In this document: positions 7,128 through 17,342 of the stretch, piece after piece
How positions within the stretch are numbered: the stretch's first letter is position 1
Layout: every line of letters starts with the position of its first letter
Assembly: GCA_012270125.1 (NCBI GenBank)
Contig: JAAXIY010000011.1
Span: 1-36,200, forward strand
Direction of reading: 5' to 3'
From: Paracoccaceae bacterium
GTDB taxonomy: Bacteria > Pseudomonadota > Alphaproteobacteria > Rhodobacterales > Rhodobacteraceae
Length of the DNA: 36,200 nucleotides
Translations under genes and position numbers: made by a program
The notes under the pieces: generated by a model
Databases searched by the model: none
What the model was told of the DNA's origin: nothing
What the model saw: only the letters and a program-made list of their open reading frames with translations

Positions 7128-8195
7128 ATGGATAAGCTGATGAAGGATAGTATAGAAAATAAACCTGATCCAAACAAGTTGCTAGAATGGTACGATTATA
7201 ATGCCAGAGCAATGCCTTGGCGTGTCCCACCTAAAAAACGCCTCAAGGGTGTATTACCAAACCCCTACCATGTTTGGTTATCTGAAATTATGCTTCAACA
7301 AACAACGGTAGCTTCAGTTAAGTCCTATTTCATAAAATTTATAACAAAATGGCCAACAATCTTTGATCTAGCTAACGCTAAAGACGAAGAAATTATGGGA
7401 GCTTGGGCAGGACTAGGATACTATGCAAGAGCTCGAAATTTATTGAAGTGCGCTAGAGTTATAGTCAAAGAGAGCGATGGAGAATTCCCCAAGGCCAGTG
7501 AGGCATTACTTAAACTGCCTGGCGTTGGCCCATACACAGCTGCTGCAATTGCCTCAATCGCATATGATATTCCTGAAACTGTAGTAGACGGTAATGTCGA
7601 AAGAGTTATTTCAAGGATTTTTAATATTCACACAAAATTACCCAAGGCCAAAAAAGAGTTAGCATTTTTAGCAAAACAACTCACACCAACGATTAGATCT
7701 GGAGATTATGCTCAAGCGATAATGGATCTAGGCGCAACCATTTGCAAACCCACCAGCCCAAAATGCAACATTTGCCCTTGGGTATATTATTGCGTTTCCA
7801 ACAAGGCAGGGACTTCTGAATATCTACCTCGAAAGTCAAAAAAACCAATAAAACAAAAACGATATGGAATTGTTTATTTTGTAGAAAGAGTTGATGGAGC
7901 AATACTTACTGAAGTAAGGCCAGCAAATGGTCTTCTAGGCGGAATGCTCAGCCTTCCATCCTCTGAATGGGGAACTTCATTTACGGAAGACCCACCGATA
8001 GAAGGAACCTGGGAATTAAAAAATGGGCTGATAAAACATACTTTCACGCATTTCCTTTTGAATCTAAGAATTATGCATACCACTTCTGATTTAAATCAAC
8101 CTCCTAAAAGGGGAAAATTTTTAAGCCTAGATGAATTTAATCCAAACAACTTGCCAACAGTGATGAAAAAGGTATGGAAATTAATTAAATATTGA
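7128..8195 (+). CDS. mutY: A/G-specific adenine glycosylase MutY
   Basis: MutY removes adenine opposite 8-oxoguanine in base-excision repair. The 355-aa protein shows WLSEIMLQQTTVASV (catalytic Glu about 53), the helix-hairpin-helix LPGVGPYTAAAIASIAY (130 on), VVDGNVERV with catalytic Asp about 154, and the 4Fe-4S ligands C206, C213, C216 and C222 (C-x6-C-x2-C-x5-C). The C-terminal NUDIX-like domain that reads 8-oxoG is present (GILTEVRPANGLLGGMLSLP, KHTFTHFLLNL). ATG 7128 follows AGGAAA at 7119-7124, which lies only a few bases upstream. It is divergent from the DUF721 gene, with 50 bases between for both promoters. Confidence 0.95.
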   Translation: MDKLMKDSIENKPDPNKLLEWYDYNARAMPWRVPPKKRLKGVLPNPYHVWLSEIMLQQTTVASVKSYFIKFITKWPTIFDLANAKDEEIMGAWAGLGYYARARNLLKCARVIVKESDGEFPKASEALLKLPGVGPYTAAAIASIAYDIPETVVDGNVERVISRIFNIHTKLPKAKKELAFLAKQLTPTIRSGDYAQAIMDLGATICKPTSPKCNICPWVYYCVSNKAGTSEYLPRKSKKPIKQKRYGIVYFVERVDGAILTEVRPANGLLGGMLSLPSSEWGTSFTEDPPIEGTWELKNGLIKHTFTHFLLNLRIMHTTSDLNQPPKRGKFLSLDEFNPNNLPTVMKKVWKLIKY

Positions 8196-8320
8196 ATTCA
8201 TTCAATTTGGAACGATATTATTAAGTAGAGAATTATAACCGACCCAATACAAATAAGGAAAATTTATTAGGATAAAATTTGACTTTCTTCCTTCAGTAAA
8301 AAACATCAACAGTTTTAATA

Positions 8321-9415
8321 ATGTCTGAAAATTATATGTTACTACCTTTTAAATCTGCAGCACCGTTTTGGTCTTCCATCTTATTTGCAGTATCTTTGTG
8401 GTTCTCTTTCTTTTTACAGGGATGGGCAATTTTATTTGTCCCAATATTAACGCTCTTGATCTTACCATTGGTCGATCAATACGTCGGATTACGGGTTGAA
8501 AATTTAGAACCAGATATCGAAGAGTCTCGCCTTTTTTGGTACCGATTAATTACCCTCATTTGGGCACCAATCCAATTCATTACTTTATTTGGTATTTTAG
8601 CACTAGCAATTTCTGCAGATATGACATTGCTTGAAAAGATCGGTTTATTTTGCGCTATTGGCGTTTTAACTGGGACTATTGGAATAAATTATGCACACGA
8701 ACTAATGCATAAATCTGGTAAGCTCGAAAGATGGTTAGCAGATAGCTTGCTCGCAATGGTGCTTTACTCTCATTTCCGTTCAGAACATTTGCTAGTTCAC
8801 CATATACACGTTGGCACACCTAAGGACCCTGTAACAGCCAGATACAATGAGAGCTTTTACAGTTTCTTCAATAGAGTATTAGTTCAATGCCCAATTTCTG
8901 CGTTCAAAGCAGAGACGCAAAAGCTGTGGCGAAAAAGATTACCTGCAAGTCATATTTCTAATCCATTCTATATATACTTCTCTGCACAGCTTTTTATGAT
9001 TGTTTTATCAATTTTAATTGGTGGTTTTTTGGGCTTGTTTTTATTTTTAATCCAAGCATTCGTCGCAGTTTTACTGCTTGAATTGGTAAATTACATAGAA
9101 CATTATGGTTTAACTCGAAAAAACCTTGAAAATGGCAAATATGAGTTCGTACAGCCCCATCATTCTTGGAACTCCTCGTACAAAGTTTCAAATTGGGTTC
9201 TCATTAATTTACAAAGACATTCAGATCATCACTTTAAACCAGCCAGAAGTTTTCCTTTACTTCAGAACCTTGGAGCAAATAAAGCTCCACAACTTCCACA
9301 CAGCTACCCAGCCATGGGAATTTTAGCATTATTCCCAAGGGCCTGGATGTCAGTCATGAATCCGAGAGTTAAGCGATGGCGAGGAATGTTCTATCCCGAA
9401 ATAACTGAGTGGTAG
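8321..9415 (+). CDS. alkB: Alkane 1-monooxygenase, AlkB type
   Basis: AlkB is a membrane non-haem di-iron enzyme that hydroxylates medium-chain n-alkanes at the terminal carbon, with electrons from rubredoxin. The 364-aa protein has the four signature motifs: HELMH (126-130), EHLLVHH (155-161, usually EHxxGHH), NYIEHYGL (257-264) and LQRHSDHH (297-304). Hydrophobic segments at about 17-50, 73-98, 106-124 and 219-255 fit the six-helix topology. No rubredoxin or regulator gene lies next to it. The start is uncertain because no good Shine-Dalgarno precedes ATG 8321. It follows mutY on the same strand after 125 bases in which I see nothing else. The substrate could also be a related terminal hydrocarbon. 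Confidence 0.9.
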   Translation: MSENYMLLPFKSAAPFWSSILFAVSLWFSFFLQGWAILFVPILTLLILPLVDQYVGLRVENLEPDIEESRLFWYRLITLIWAPIQFITLFGILALAISADMTLLEKIGLFCAIGVLTGTIGINYAHELMHKSGKLERWLADSLLAMVLYSHFRSEHLLVHHIHVGTPKDPVTARYNESFYSFFNRVLVQCPISAFKAETQKLWRKRLPASHISNPFYIYFSAQLFMIVLSILIGGFLGLFLFLIQAFVAVLLLELVNYIEHYGLTRKNLENGKYEFVQPHHSWNSSYKVSNWVLINLQRHSDHHFKPARSFPLLQNLGANKAPQLPHSYPAMGILALFPRAWMSVMNPRVKRWRGMFYPEITEW

Positions 9416-9430
9416 CACTAAGCTTAACGT

Positions 9431-9458
9431 AAAAAAAATCTCCGCCCAGACGGCGGAG
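9431..9458 (-). terminator. Intrinsic terminator for ccrM
   Basis: On the minus strand CTCCGCC (9458-9452) pairs with GGCGGAG (9446-9440) around GTCTG, followed by A and then eight T (9438-9431). It is 38 bases past the ccrM stop. Read from alkB on the plus strand, the stem is followed by TTCAG only, so it works well in one direction. Confidence 0.85.
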
Positions 9459-9495
9459 TTCAGTTGGGTTTGGTCTCAAACCACAGGCTTTTAAA

Positions 9496-10674
<1,179 letters not shown>

Positions 10675-10700
10675 TCAATAAAATTATTAAATTCAATGAC

Positions 10701-11324
10701 TTAAATATTTTCGGGGTACAATATGTTGTGTACCGGTTTAAAAGAACGTCTATGGTGAGGGGTGATGCCTATATTTAGAATTGCCGATTTATGAAATTTG
10801 GTTGGATAACCAGCATTTTTAGACCAATCGTAGCCTGGAAATTCTTTATCTAAGCGTGACATAATGCGATCTCGTGTTATTTTTGCAACAATAGAAGCAG
10901 CAGCTATCGAAAGTGATTTGCTATCACCGTTAACGATTGTTTTACATTTTGCGCTTAGGTCTTCCGGACTTTTGTTTCCATCTATTAACACAAAATCTGG
11001 ATTTATATTGAGACCTGCTATGGCCCTTTCCATCGCTAGAAGGCTCGCTTGTAAAATATTAATTTGGTCTATTTCCGAAACAGTTGAGTGGGCGACAAAA
11101 AATACGCATTTCTCTTGAATTGCACTGAAAGCTTTTTCTCTTTGTTTCAAGCTTAGTTTTTTGGAGTCATTTAACCCATTGGGAATATTTTTTGGATCTA
11201 ATATTACTGCGGCAGCAGTTACAGGTCCTGCAATACACCCTCTTCCTACTTCATCAACTCCTGCTACAGCTCTATAACCCTCCGTTATCAATTGAGTTTC
11301 GACTTCAAAATCCGGTAATGCCAT
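10701..11324 (-). CDS. rnhB: Ribonuclease HII
   Basis: RNase HII cuts RNA in RNA-DNA hybrids and nicks at single ribonucleotides in DNA. The 207-aa protein shows AGVDEVGRGCIAGPV (D24, E25 catalytic), LNDSKKLSLKQRE, VLIDGNKSP (third acidic residue D115) and SIVAKITRDRIM. The open frame extends one codon up to a TTG (11327), but ATG 11324 fits better, with GAGGG about 11 bases upstream. It is divergent from the LacI-family regulator and precedes ccrM, an order seen in other alphaproteobacteria. Confidence 0.95.
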   Translation of the reverse strand: MALPDFEVETQLITEGYRAVAGVDEVGRGCIAGPVTAAAVILDPKNIPNGLNDSKKLSLKQREKAFSAIQEKCVFFVAHSTVSEIDQINILQASLLAMERAIAGLNINPDFVLIDGNKSPEDLSAKCKTIVNGDSKSLSIAAASIVAKITRDRIMSRLDKEFPGYDWSKNAGYPTKFHKSAILNIGITPHHRRSFKPVHNILYPENI

Positions 11325-11437
11325 CAAAAGATCACCCTCAAAAGATCTGACTAGAGGTTTTTTCTAACATAAGTTAACTCTGGCTTGTAATTTATTTATT
11401 CTTTCCTCAAAAATAGTTTTAAAGGGGGGGCTAAGAT

Positions 11438-12460
11438 TTGAGTCGTTTCGAAAACCGAACATTGACCCTTAGAGATGTCTCAGAAGCTTCAGGTGTATCT
11501 GAAATGACTGTTAGTCGCGTGCTTCGCGGTCGCGGTGACGTTTCCCAAGCTACCCGTGAAAAGGTACTGCAGGCCGCAAAATCTCTTGGATACGTCCCAA
11601 ATAAAATTGCTGGAGCATTAGCAAGTCAGCGCGTTAATTTAGTTGCAGTAATAATTCCATCTATGTCTAATATGGTTTTCCCAGAAGTTTTAACTGGAGT
11701 AAATTCGGTACTAGAAAATACAGAATTACAGCCAGTGGTTGGAGTAACTGATTACCTTCCGGAAAAAGAAGAAAAAGTACTGTATCAAATGCTATCATGG
11801 CGCCCTTCAGGGATCATAATCGCTGGTTTAGAACATTCAGACGCATCGAAAGCCATGTTAAAAAGCACGAATATACCCGTTGTAGAAATAATGGATATAG
11901 ATGGAGAGCCAATAGACTCTGCTGTTGGGATTTCACATCAACGTGCTGGTCGCCACATGGCTCAAGCTATATTGGAGGCTGGGTATAGAAAAATAGGATT
12001 TCTCGGTACTAAAATGCCTTTAGATCATCGTGCTAGCAAACGTTTTGATGGTTTTAAAGAAGCACTTTCAAAAGCTGATATAAAAATTTTAGATCATGAA
12101 TTCTATTCGGGAGGCTCCGCACTAGCTAAAGGGGCTCAAATGACCCAAGAAATACTCAAGCGAACACCCGATTTGGATTTTTTGTATTATTCAAACGATA
12201 TGATTGGAGCGGGGGGATTATTATCCCTACTTGAAATCAAAAAAAGCATCCCCAGGGAAATTGGATTAGCAGGATTCAATGGAGTTGAGCTATTGGAAGG
12301 GCTTCCTCTGAAACTTGCAACTATGGATGCCTGCAGATTTGAAATTGGGAAAATAGCCGCCGAAATAATTTCAAATCGAGTGGCAGGTAAAAAAGATACA
12401 TACGACAGAATAACTGCTCTGAAGCCTAAACTTGATTTAGGTGATACTCTTAAAACGTAG
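11438..12460 (+). CDS. LacI-family regulator, GntR (gluconate) type; TTG start
   Basis: The 340-aa protein has an N-terminal helix-turn-helix (LRDVSEASGVSEMTVSRVLRG, about 11-31), a hinge helix (NKIAGALAS) and a sugar-binding periplasmic-like core (LVAVIIPSMSNMVFPEVLTG onward). The recognition helix segment MTVSR is the same as in E. coli GntR, and PSMSNMVFPEVL, QMLSWRPSGIIIAGLEH and IPVVEIMD also resemble GntR (PSLTNQVFAEVL and so on). It therefore probably answers gluconate or a phosphorylated sugar acid and controls Entner-Doudoroff or related genes. The start is TTG 11438, supported by AAAGGGGGGG at 11421-11430. No sugar gene is adjacent; a matching operator lies at 29598-29617 before pyk. 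It ends 3 bases from the convergent DUF465 gene. Confidence 0.85.
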   Translation: MSRFENRTLTLRDVSEASGVSEMTVSRVLRGRGDVSQATREKVLQAAKSLGYVPNKIAGALASQRVNLVAVIIPSMSNMVFPEVLTGVNSVLENTELQPVVGVTDYLPEKEEKVLYQMLSWRPSGIIIAGLEHSDASKAMLKSTNIPVVEIMDIDGEPIDSAVGISHQRAGRHMAQAILEAGYRKIGFLGTKMPLDHRASKRFDGFKEALSKADIKILDHEFYSGGSALAKGAQMTQEILKRTPDLDFLYYSNDMIGAGGLLSLLEIKKSIPREIGLAGFNGVELLEGLPLKLATMDACRFEIGKIAAEIISNRVAGKKDTYDRITALKPKLDLGDTLKT

Positions 12461-12463
12461 GGT

Positions 12464-12628
12464 CTATCTGGAAAGCCTCGAAATCTCTTCCTTCAAACGT
12501 AGTTTCTCTTTTTTCAACTGAGAGATGTAAAATTCATCTAAAGCAGGAGATTTGTAAGCCTGCTCCACTTCACTTGAAAGTTTCTCATGTTTTTGCTTAA
12601 GATTTTGGATATGCGAATTTATGCTCAA
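12464..12628 (-). CDS. DUF465 (YdcH-like) small coiled-coil protein
   Basis: This is a 54-aa frame from TTG 12628 to TAG at 12466-12464. It reads SINSHIQNLKQKHEKLSSEV, then EQAYKSPALDEFYISQLKKE, and ends KLRLKEEISRLSR. The H-x2-L-x3-H-x3-L pattern, the SPALDE turn and the final LKxEI helix are DUF465. The TTG is preceded by GAGAGGAG at a good distance. The protein should be two helices. Its function is unknown; it is widespread in alphaproteobacteria. It converges on the LacI-type regulator with 3 bases between. Confidence 0.8.
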   Translation of the reverse strand: MSINSHIQNLKQKHEKLSSEVEQAYKSPALDEFYISQLKKEKLRLKEEISRLSR

Positions 12629-12740
12629 TTTATTTCTCCTCTCGCCACCAATGAAACAAATTGAACATATTTTTTCTTTTTTGTCACTTAGATTGACTTA
12701 TCTTCGGCCAAATTCCGCCACTAGCTGAAGAGGTGCCCGA

Positions 12741-13496
12741 TCAAATCCACGTAGTGAGGCTTGTTCCTTTTCTGAGTACATTTTCAACTTCCAAAACATA
12801 CTTACTTGAAGCCTCTTTTTTTTCTGGGTGAAGAACTATTGGTGATGAAACCATAAAATCCGCACGCCCATTTTTTTTCGCATGAAGTATCGTAAGTTTT
12901 GCTTTCTGATTTTCACGAGAGATGATGGGGGTCATGACTAAGCTTCCCAAGCTTTTTGGAACATTAGAAAAAATTTCCGGTAATCGATTAGTTCTTACTA
13001 TAAAATGTACGAAACCTTTTGGTTTAGCCCTCTTTGCAGCAACTTTTAGCCATTCAGTTATTGGATGACTATCCCCAAATGCTTTTTCTTTTGATAAGTT
13101 TTTGCTACTCACTGAAGATTTCCGATCAAAGTAAGGGGGGTTTGCAATCACGTGATCAAAGGTTTCATTTTTTATACTAGACGGTAAATTTAAAATATCA
13201 GCACATTCTATTTTCAACGCTATCCCATTTTCTTTTGAATTACGACTCGCCAAATCCACCAAACTTTTCTGAATTTCAATTCCGTATAATTTTGTTTTTT
13301 TTACACGAAATCCAATTGCAAAACTTGCTGTTCCAACGCCGCATCCAAGATCTAGAACTTTTTGACCTTCGCTAACATTTACAGTCGCTGCTAGTAGTAT
13401 AGGGTCCATACCAGCCCTATATCCATTCTTAGGCTGCCATATTTTTATGGCTCCACCTAAAAAGTCATCTTTGCTAAGCTCGTCCACATCAAACAC
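12741..13496 (-). CDS. TrmN6-like methyltransferase (probable tRNA adenine-37 N6)
   Basis: The 251-aa protein has the Rossmann methyltransferase motif VLDLGCGVGTASFAI (DLGCGVG 49-55), an acidic post-strand residue in YGIEIQ, and NPPY at 119-122 in HVIANPPYF, which marks N6-adenine or N5-glutamine methylation. The N-terminal pattern FLGGAIKIWQPKNGYRAGMDPILLAA is that of YfiC/TrmN6, which methylates A37 of tRNA-Val in E. coli. The start is GTG 13496, overlapping the DUF2007 stop by 8 bases; a second GTG three codons later is possible. The target in this organism is inferred. Confidence 0.8.
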   Translation of the reverse strand: MFDVDELSKDDFLGGAIKIWQPKNGYRAGMDPILLAATVNVSEGQKVLDLGCGVGTASFAIGFRVKKTKLYGIEIQKSLVDLASRNSKENGIALKIECADILNLPSSIKNETFDHVIANPPYFDRKSSVSSKNLSKEKAFGDSHPITEWLKVAAKRAKPKGFVHFIVRTNRLPEIFSNVPKSLGSLVMTPIISRENQKAKLTILHAKKNGRADFMVSSPIVLHPEKKEASSKYVLEVENVLRKGTSLTTWI

Positions 13497-13707
13497 TTTT
13501 CAAATCTAAACCGAAATCAGTCAGCAGCTTGACAGCTCGATCGTAATCGTGCGTCATTACCATCAAACGGCGTGGCAATATCCCGATTGACCCTTCCAAT
13601 ACACTTATATTTACGTCAAGTGCAAAATTGACTATATTGTTTGAGTTCAAAACAGTTTCAGCGTATACAAACTTGGTTATATCATTAGTGCTCATCAATT
13701 CTTTCAT
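13489..13707 (-). CDS. DUF2007 domain protein
   Basis: The 72-aa protein starts MKELMSTNDITKFVYAETVL and contains DVNISVLEGSIGILPRRLMV followed by DYDRAVKLLTDFGLDL. This is the compact ferredoxin-like DUF2007, named a putative signal-transducing domain in databases; no clear function is established. It overlaps the TrmN6-like gene by 8 bases. It is divergent from the polyprenyl synthase gene, 55 bases apart, an arrangement I recall from other Rhodobacteraceae. Confidence 0.85.
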   Translation of the reverse strand: MKELMSTNDITKFVYAETVLNSNNIVNFALDVNISVLEGSIGILPRRLMVMTHDYDRAVKLLTDFGLDLKSV

Positions 13708-13762
13708 AAAAAACTTTTATGAGCTGGCGCCCAGTATGTCGAGATAAGATAAGGTTTAATCG

Positions 13763-14758
13763 GTGTTGGACAAAGAAATAAATCCAGATGAAAAACTGGC
13801 AAAAATTCTTGAATTAGAATTACTAAGCGTCAACAAGATCATTCGTGAACGTATGGCTTCAAAGAACGCACCCCGGATCCCAGAGGTTACCGCCCACTTA
13901 ATCAGCGCTGGGGGCAAGAGGCTTAGACCAATGCTGACGTTAGCTGCAGCAAATATGTTTGGCTGTACTGGAGACAATCACTTAAAGTTAGCTGCAACCG
14001 TAGAGTTTATTCATACCGCAACGCTGCTTCACGATGACGTTGTAGATGAAAGCTTGAAGCGACGCGGACGACCAACAGCAAATTTGTTGTGGGATAACAA
14101 ATCTTCTGTTTTAGTTGGCGATTATTTATTCTCACGATCCTTTCAATTAATGGTTGAAGTTGGATCACTTAAAATTCTAGATATTTTAGCCAATGCTTCG
14201 GCCACTATTGCTGAGGGAGAGGTATTACAACTTACCGTCTCACAAAATATAAAAACGGATGAAGAAACCTACTTGAAAGTAGTTCGGGGCAAAACTGCTG
14301 CTTTATTTTCAGCTGCAACCCAAGTTGGAGGCCAGGTAGCAGGGGCCAGCGAAGAAGATTGCGATGCACTTTACGAATATGGAGATGCCCTCGGAATAGC
14401 ATTTCAAATAATCGATGACTTGTTAGATGTGGAAGGGAACCTACAGATTACAGGTAAAAATATTGGTGACGATTTTCGAGAACGAAAGCTTACAATGCCT
14501 TTTATAAAAGCCATACAAAATTCTACCAAATCTGAGCTAGAGTTTTGGAAGAGAACAATCGAAAAAGGCAATCAAAATGACCAAGATTGGGATACCGCCC
14601 TTTCTTTAATGAATAAGTATCAAGCAATAACTAAAACACGCCAAGAAGCAGAAATGTGGGTTGAACAAGCAAAACGTGCACTCAGTAAATTACCTGAATC
14701 TGAAATGCGTATTCTTTTATCTGAACTTGCTGATTATGTATTAACAAGATCTAAATAG
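13763..14758 (+). CDS. Polyprenyl diphosphate synthase (ubiquinone side chain)
   Basis: A trans-prenyltransferase that adds isopentenyl units to an allylic diphosphate. The 331-aa protein has GGKRLRPMLTLAAA, the first Asp-rich motif LLHDDVVDESLKRRG (DDVVD 91-95), the residue pair after it (RRGRPTAN), GEVLQL, RGKTAALFSAA and the second motif FQIIDDLLDVEG (D218, D219, D222). Length and motifs fit octaprenyl or decaprenyl synthases (IspB/DdsA); alphaproteobacteria mostly make ubiquinone-10, so decaprenyl is likely. The start is GTG 13763, with TAAGG about 9 bases upstream. It converges on ispE with an 8-base overlap of the 3' ends. Confidence 0.9.
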   Translation: MLDKEINPDEKLAKILELELLSVNKIIRERMASKNAPRIPEVTAHLISAGGKRLRPMLTLAAANMFGCTGDNHLKLAATVEFIHTATLLHDDVVDESLKRRGRPTANLLWDNKSSVLVGDYLFSRSFQLMVEVGSLKILDILANASATIAEGEVLQLTVSQNIKTDEETYLKVVRGKTAALFSAATQVGGQVAGASEEDCDALYEYGDALGIAFQIIDDLLDVEGNLQITGKNIGDDFRERKLTMPFIKAIQNSTKSELEFWKRTIEKGNQNDQDWDTALSLMNKYQAITKTRQEAEMWVEQAKRALSKLPESEMRILLSELADYVLTRSK

Positions 14759-15602
14759 ATTTTGTTTGCGTGGATACGGTCCACCACTCTGGCCTTTGCT
14801 CTTGAATTTTCTTCAACGCAAGATCGCAATCAGATTTGTTTTCAAAAATTCCAAAACAGGTTGCACCTGATCCTGACATTGAAACTTTTCCAACTCCATT
14901 CTGTTTTGAAATTAATTGTAAAACCTCTGATATGATTGGTTCAATCTCCAGAGCTGGCTCCAATAAATCATTCCGCTGGGCTATAAGCCAGTTCATCCAC
15001 TCTTTCTTTTTATAGGATGATTTTTCATATTTTGATAAAGCACTATTTTGCTTATTTTTTAGCAATTGAAAAACTTTTTGCGTCGAGACTATTTTTAAAG
15101 GATTTACCAAAAGGATAGGAAAACTTGGGAAATTAGTAATAGTGCTTAGAATTTCTCCTATACCTTGCATATGTTGAGTTCTTTGAGTGAAGCATACTGG
15201 TAAGTCAGATCCAATTTTTAACATATCATCAAGCAATGGAGGGTTAGTCTTCCATAGTCGGCATAATCCGCGGATGGTAGCAGCAGCATCACTAGACCCT
15301 CCTCCAATACCAGCACTAGGGGGTAGATTTTTAGTCAACGTTATGTGAGCGCCAGTTTTGATTTGGCTCAGTTGTTTTAAAGCAGTTGCTGCTTTCAATA
15401 TTAAATTGGATCCATCTATTGGTATATTATCAGAGAAAGGGCCTTGAATACTAAGCTCAAGCTTATCACTTTTTTCAAAGAGCAAATCATCACCGAATTC
15501 TGTAAAAACCACAACTGAGTCCAGCAAATGAAAACCTTCAGGCGTTTGGTCAAGAATCTGCAGACATAAATTGACTTTCGCACTGGCTTTTTCTTCAATC
15601 AT
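14751..15602 (-). CDS. ispE: 4-(cytidine 5'-diphospho)-2-C-methyl-D-erythritol kinase
   Basis: IspE is the ATP-dependent kinase of the non-mevalonate isoprenoid pathway. The 283-aa protein begins MIEEKASAKVNLCLQIL (catalytic Lys 9), has the GHMP phosphate loop PPSAGIGGGSSDAA (94-107), the catalytic Asp in IGSDLPVCF (133) and the C-terminal motif KVSMSGSGATCFGIF. Its ATG overlaps the stop of the TPR gene by one base (TAATG). It overlaps the convergent polyprenyl synthase gene by 8 bases, so two steps of isoprenoid supply face each other. Confidence 0.95.
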   Translation of the reverse strand: MIEEKASAKVNLCLQILDQTPEGFHLLDSVVVFTEFGDDLLFEKSDKLELSIQGPFSDNIPIDGSNLILKAATALKQLSQIKTGAHITLTKNLPPSAGIGGGSSDAAATIRGLCRLWKTNPPLLDDMLKIGSDLPVCFTQRTQHMQGIGEILSTITNFPSFPILLVNPLKIVSTQKVFQLLKNKQNSALSKYEKSSYKKKEWMNWLIAQRNDLLEPALEIEPIISEVLQLISKQNGVGKVSMSGSGATCFGIFENKSDCDLALKKIQEQRPEWWTVSTQTKSI

Positions 15603-17272
15603 TATTTCACTGACAACTCAGATTCATCCTGTAGCACTTGAGTAAGCCCAACTTTTAATTTTTTCTTTATTCTTTCTATTTCTTCTTCTTCTGGATCAAA
15701 GGATAGAGCCCTTCTCCACTGAAACTCAGCCTCAGTTTTTCTCCCTACCATCCAATACACATCCCCTAGATGATCATTGACGATTGGATCAATAGGCATG
15801 AGTTCAGCAGCTCTTTCTAAATTTGGAACCGCCTTTTCATACTGACCTAGCTTATAATAACCCCAGCCAAGACTGTCGACAATATATCCACTGTCGGGAC
15901 TTTCCTTTACTGCTCGTTCGATCATGTCTAAGGCTTCATCCAATTTAACATTTTTTTCTATCAACGAGTATCCTAAATAATTTAGAACTTGAGGTTGATT
16001 TGGATTGAGCGAAAGTGCCTTTCGGAAATCTTTTTCTGCCAAATCCCAAATATCTAATCTCTCGCGCGTTATTCCACGAACATAATAAAGAAACCAACCA
16101 GCCTCTCCCTTTTGCTCCAATAATTCTATGGCCTCACCATAAGAAATCTCGGCTTGATCATAAGCCTCTAAACGCCTGTAGTGATTTCCCAAAATGCGAA
16201 AACCGTTGGCAGAACTTGGATACTGTTGTGTTAACTTAGTTAAAACTTTAATTGCAGACTTTTCATTCCCAGATACTCGCAATGCTTCTGCTCTACCCAA
16301 TTCTGAGGCAAAAAATTGTGGATGACTGCTTGAAAGCTTTTCGTATTCTTTTATTGCTAAATCAAATTGACCTAGCTCTACCAGCAAATCTGCAGACATT
16401 AGCGTTGCATCTGTATGGTCCGTATTCAGGTACTGAGCCAACCGTGAATAAATAAGAGTAAACGTTGGATCTGCCTCTTTTGAAATTAAATTAGCTATCG
16501 AGTGAAAAACGTCAGCGATTGCTATTTTAGTTTTCAAAAATGAATTTTTAGGATAACTTTTTTCATTGGTTGCATTGAGAAGAAGCTCCTCAATTTCAGG
16601 ATCAAATGTTGGTCCAAACCATTTTTCAAGTAAGGTTTGAGCTTCTGCAAATCTTCCTTGAAATAACAGTATCTTTGTATGGAATATGACCGATCGTCTA
16701 GTTGGGTTTCCTTGATCTTTATGAATTAGGCTAAATGTTCTTTCAGCTTGCTCAATTTTTCCTGCAGCAAGTTGAGACATTGCGCGATGAAAATTTGCAA
16801 ATTGCCCCATACCTTGGACTTGTGCTGTTTTATCAAAAATGCGATTTGCATTAACTTCATCGTTCAATCCCATTAATATCCAAGCCGATAAAAGATCTTT
16901 CAATATTGGCGTAATTTCATCTGAGTTATTTAAAAAGTTTAATAGAGTTTTATTCTGCCCTTCTTTAATCATTGCGGCTGATAAAATCATTTGGGAGATT
17001 TGGCTTAAATTTCCATCAATTTTGTGTGTTTCAGCAATAGTTATTGCTTTATCGACGGAACCTTGCGCAATGAAAGATATCATCAAACTTTCCAAGAGCT
17101 TTGAGTTTGAGGGATCTGCACTCACACTTTTTGCTTGGAATTTTGAAGCGGTTACAAAGTTATGATCGGAAATAGCCTGTCTTCCTGCTAAGTATGCTCC
17201 AGACGACGCCAAGGCGCTTTCAGTAAATGAAACTGAGAGCATCAAAAATAAAATTTTAAAAAAATTTTTCAT
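15602..17272 (-). CDS. Secreted TPR-repeat protein
   Basis: The 556-aa protein has a signal peptide (MKNFFKILFLMLSVSFTESALASS, cleavage near ALA-S) and tetratricopeptide-like helix pairs along most of its length. The clearest lie in the last third: AEISYGEAIELLEQKGEAGW, AEKDFRKALSLNPNQPQVLN, LDEALDMIERAVKESPDSGY, YEKAVPNLERAAELMPIDPI and TEAEFQWRRALSFDPEEEEI. It probably acts as a periplasmic scaffold or an outer-membrane-associated protein. No lipobox is visible. It is translationally linked to ispE (TAATG), an arrangement recalled from Rhodobacteraceae, but no function is known. Confidence 0.85.
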   Translation of the reverse strand: MKNFFKILFLMLSVSFTESALASSGAYLAGRQAISDHNFVTASKFQAKSVSADPSNSKLLESLMISFIAQGSVDKAITIAETHKIDGNLSQISQMILSAAMIKEGQNKTLLNFLNNSDEITPILKDLLSAWILMGLNDEVNANRIFDKTAQVQGMGQFANFHRAMSQLAAGKIEQAERTFSLIHKDQGNPTRRSVIFHTKILLFQGRFAEAQTLLEKWFGPTFDPEIEELLLNATNEKSYPKNSFLKTKIAIADVFHSIANLISKEADPTFTLIYSRLAQYLNTDHTDATLMSADLLVELGQFDLAIKEYEKLSSSHPQFFASELGRAEALRVSGNEKSAIKVLTKLTQQYPSSANGFRILGNHYRRLEAYDQAEISYGEAIELLEQKGEAGWFLYYVRGITRERLDIWDLAEKDFRKALSLNPNQPQVLNYLGYSLIEKNVKLDEALDMIERAVKESPDSGYIVDSLGWGYYKLGQYEKAVPNLERAAELMPIDPIVNDHLGDVYWMVGRKTEAEFQWRRALSFDPEEEEIERIKKKLKVGLTQVLQDESELSVK

Positions 17273-17342
17273 AGCACCAGATTAAAATCTCACAAACAAC
17301 AAAGTAATACTTTAAAAGAAATTTTAAAGAATTTTCAGTAAA

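Noticed and set aside
11374-11386. CTAACATAAGTTAA near the LacI-family gene as an autoregulatory operator
   Set aside because: The half-sites point the wrong way (TAAC...GTTA instead of GTTA...TAAC) and the central CG is missing.
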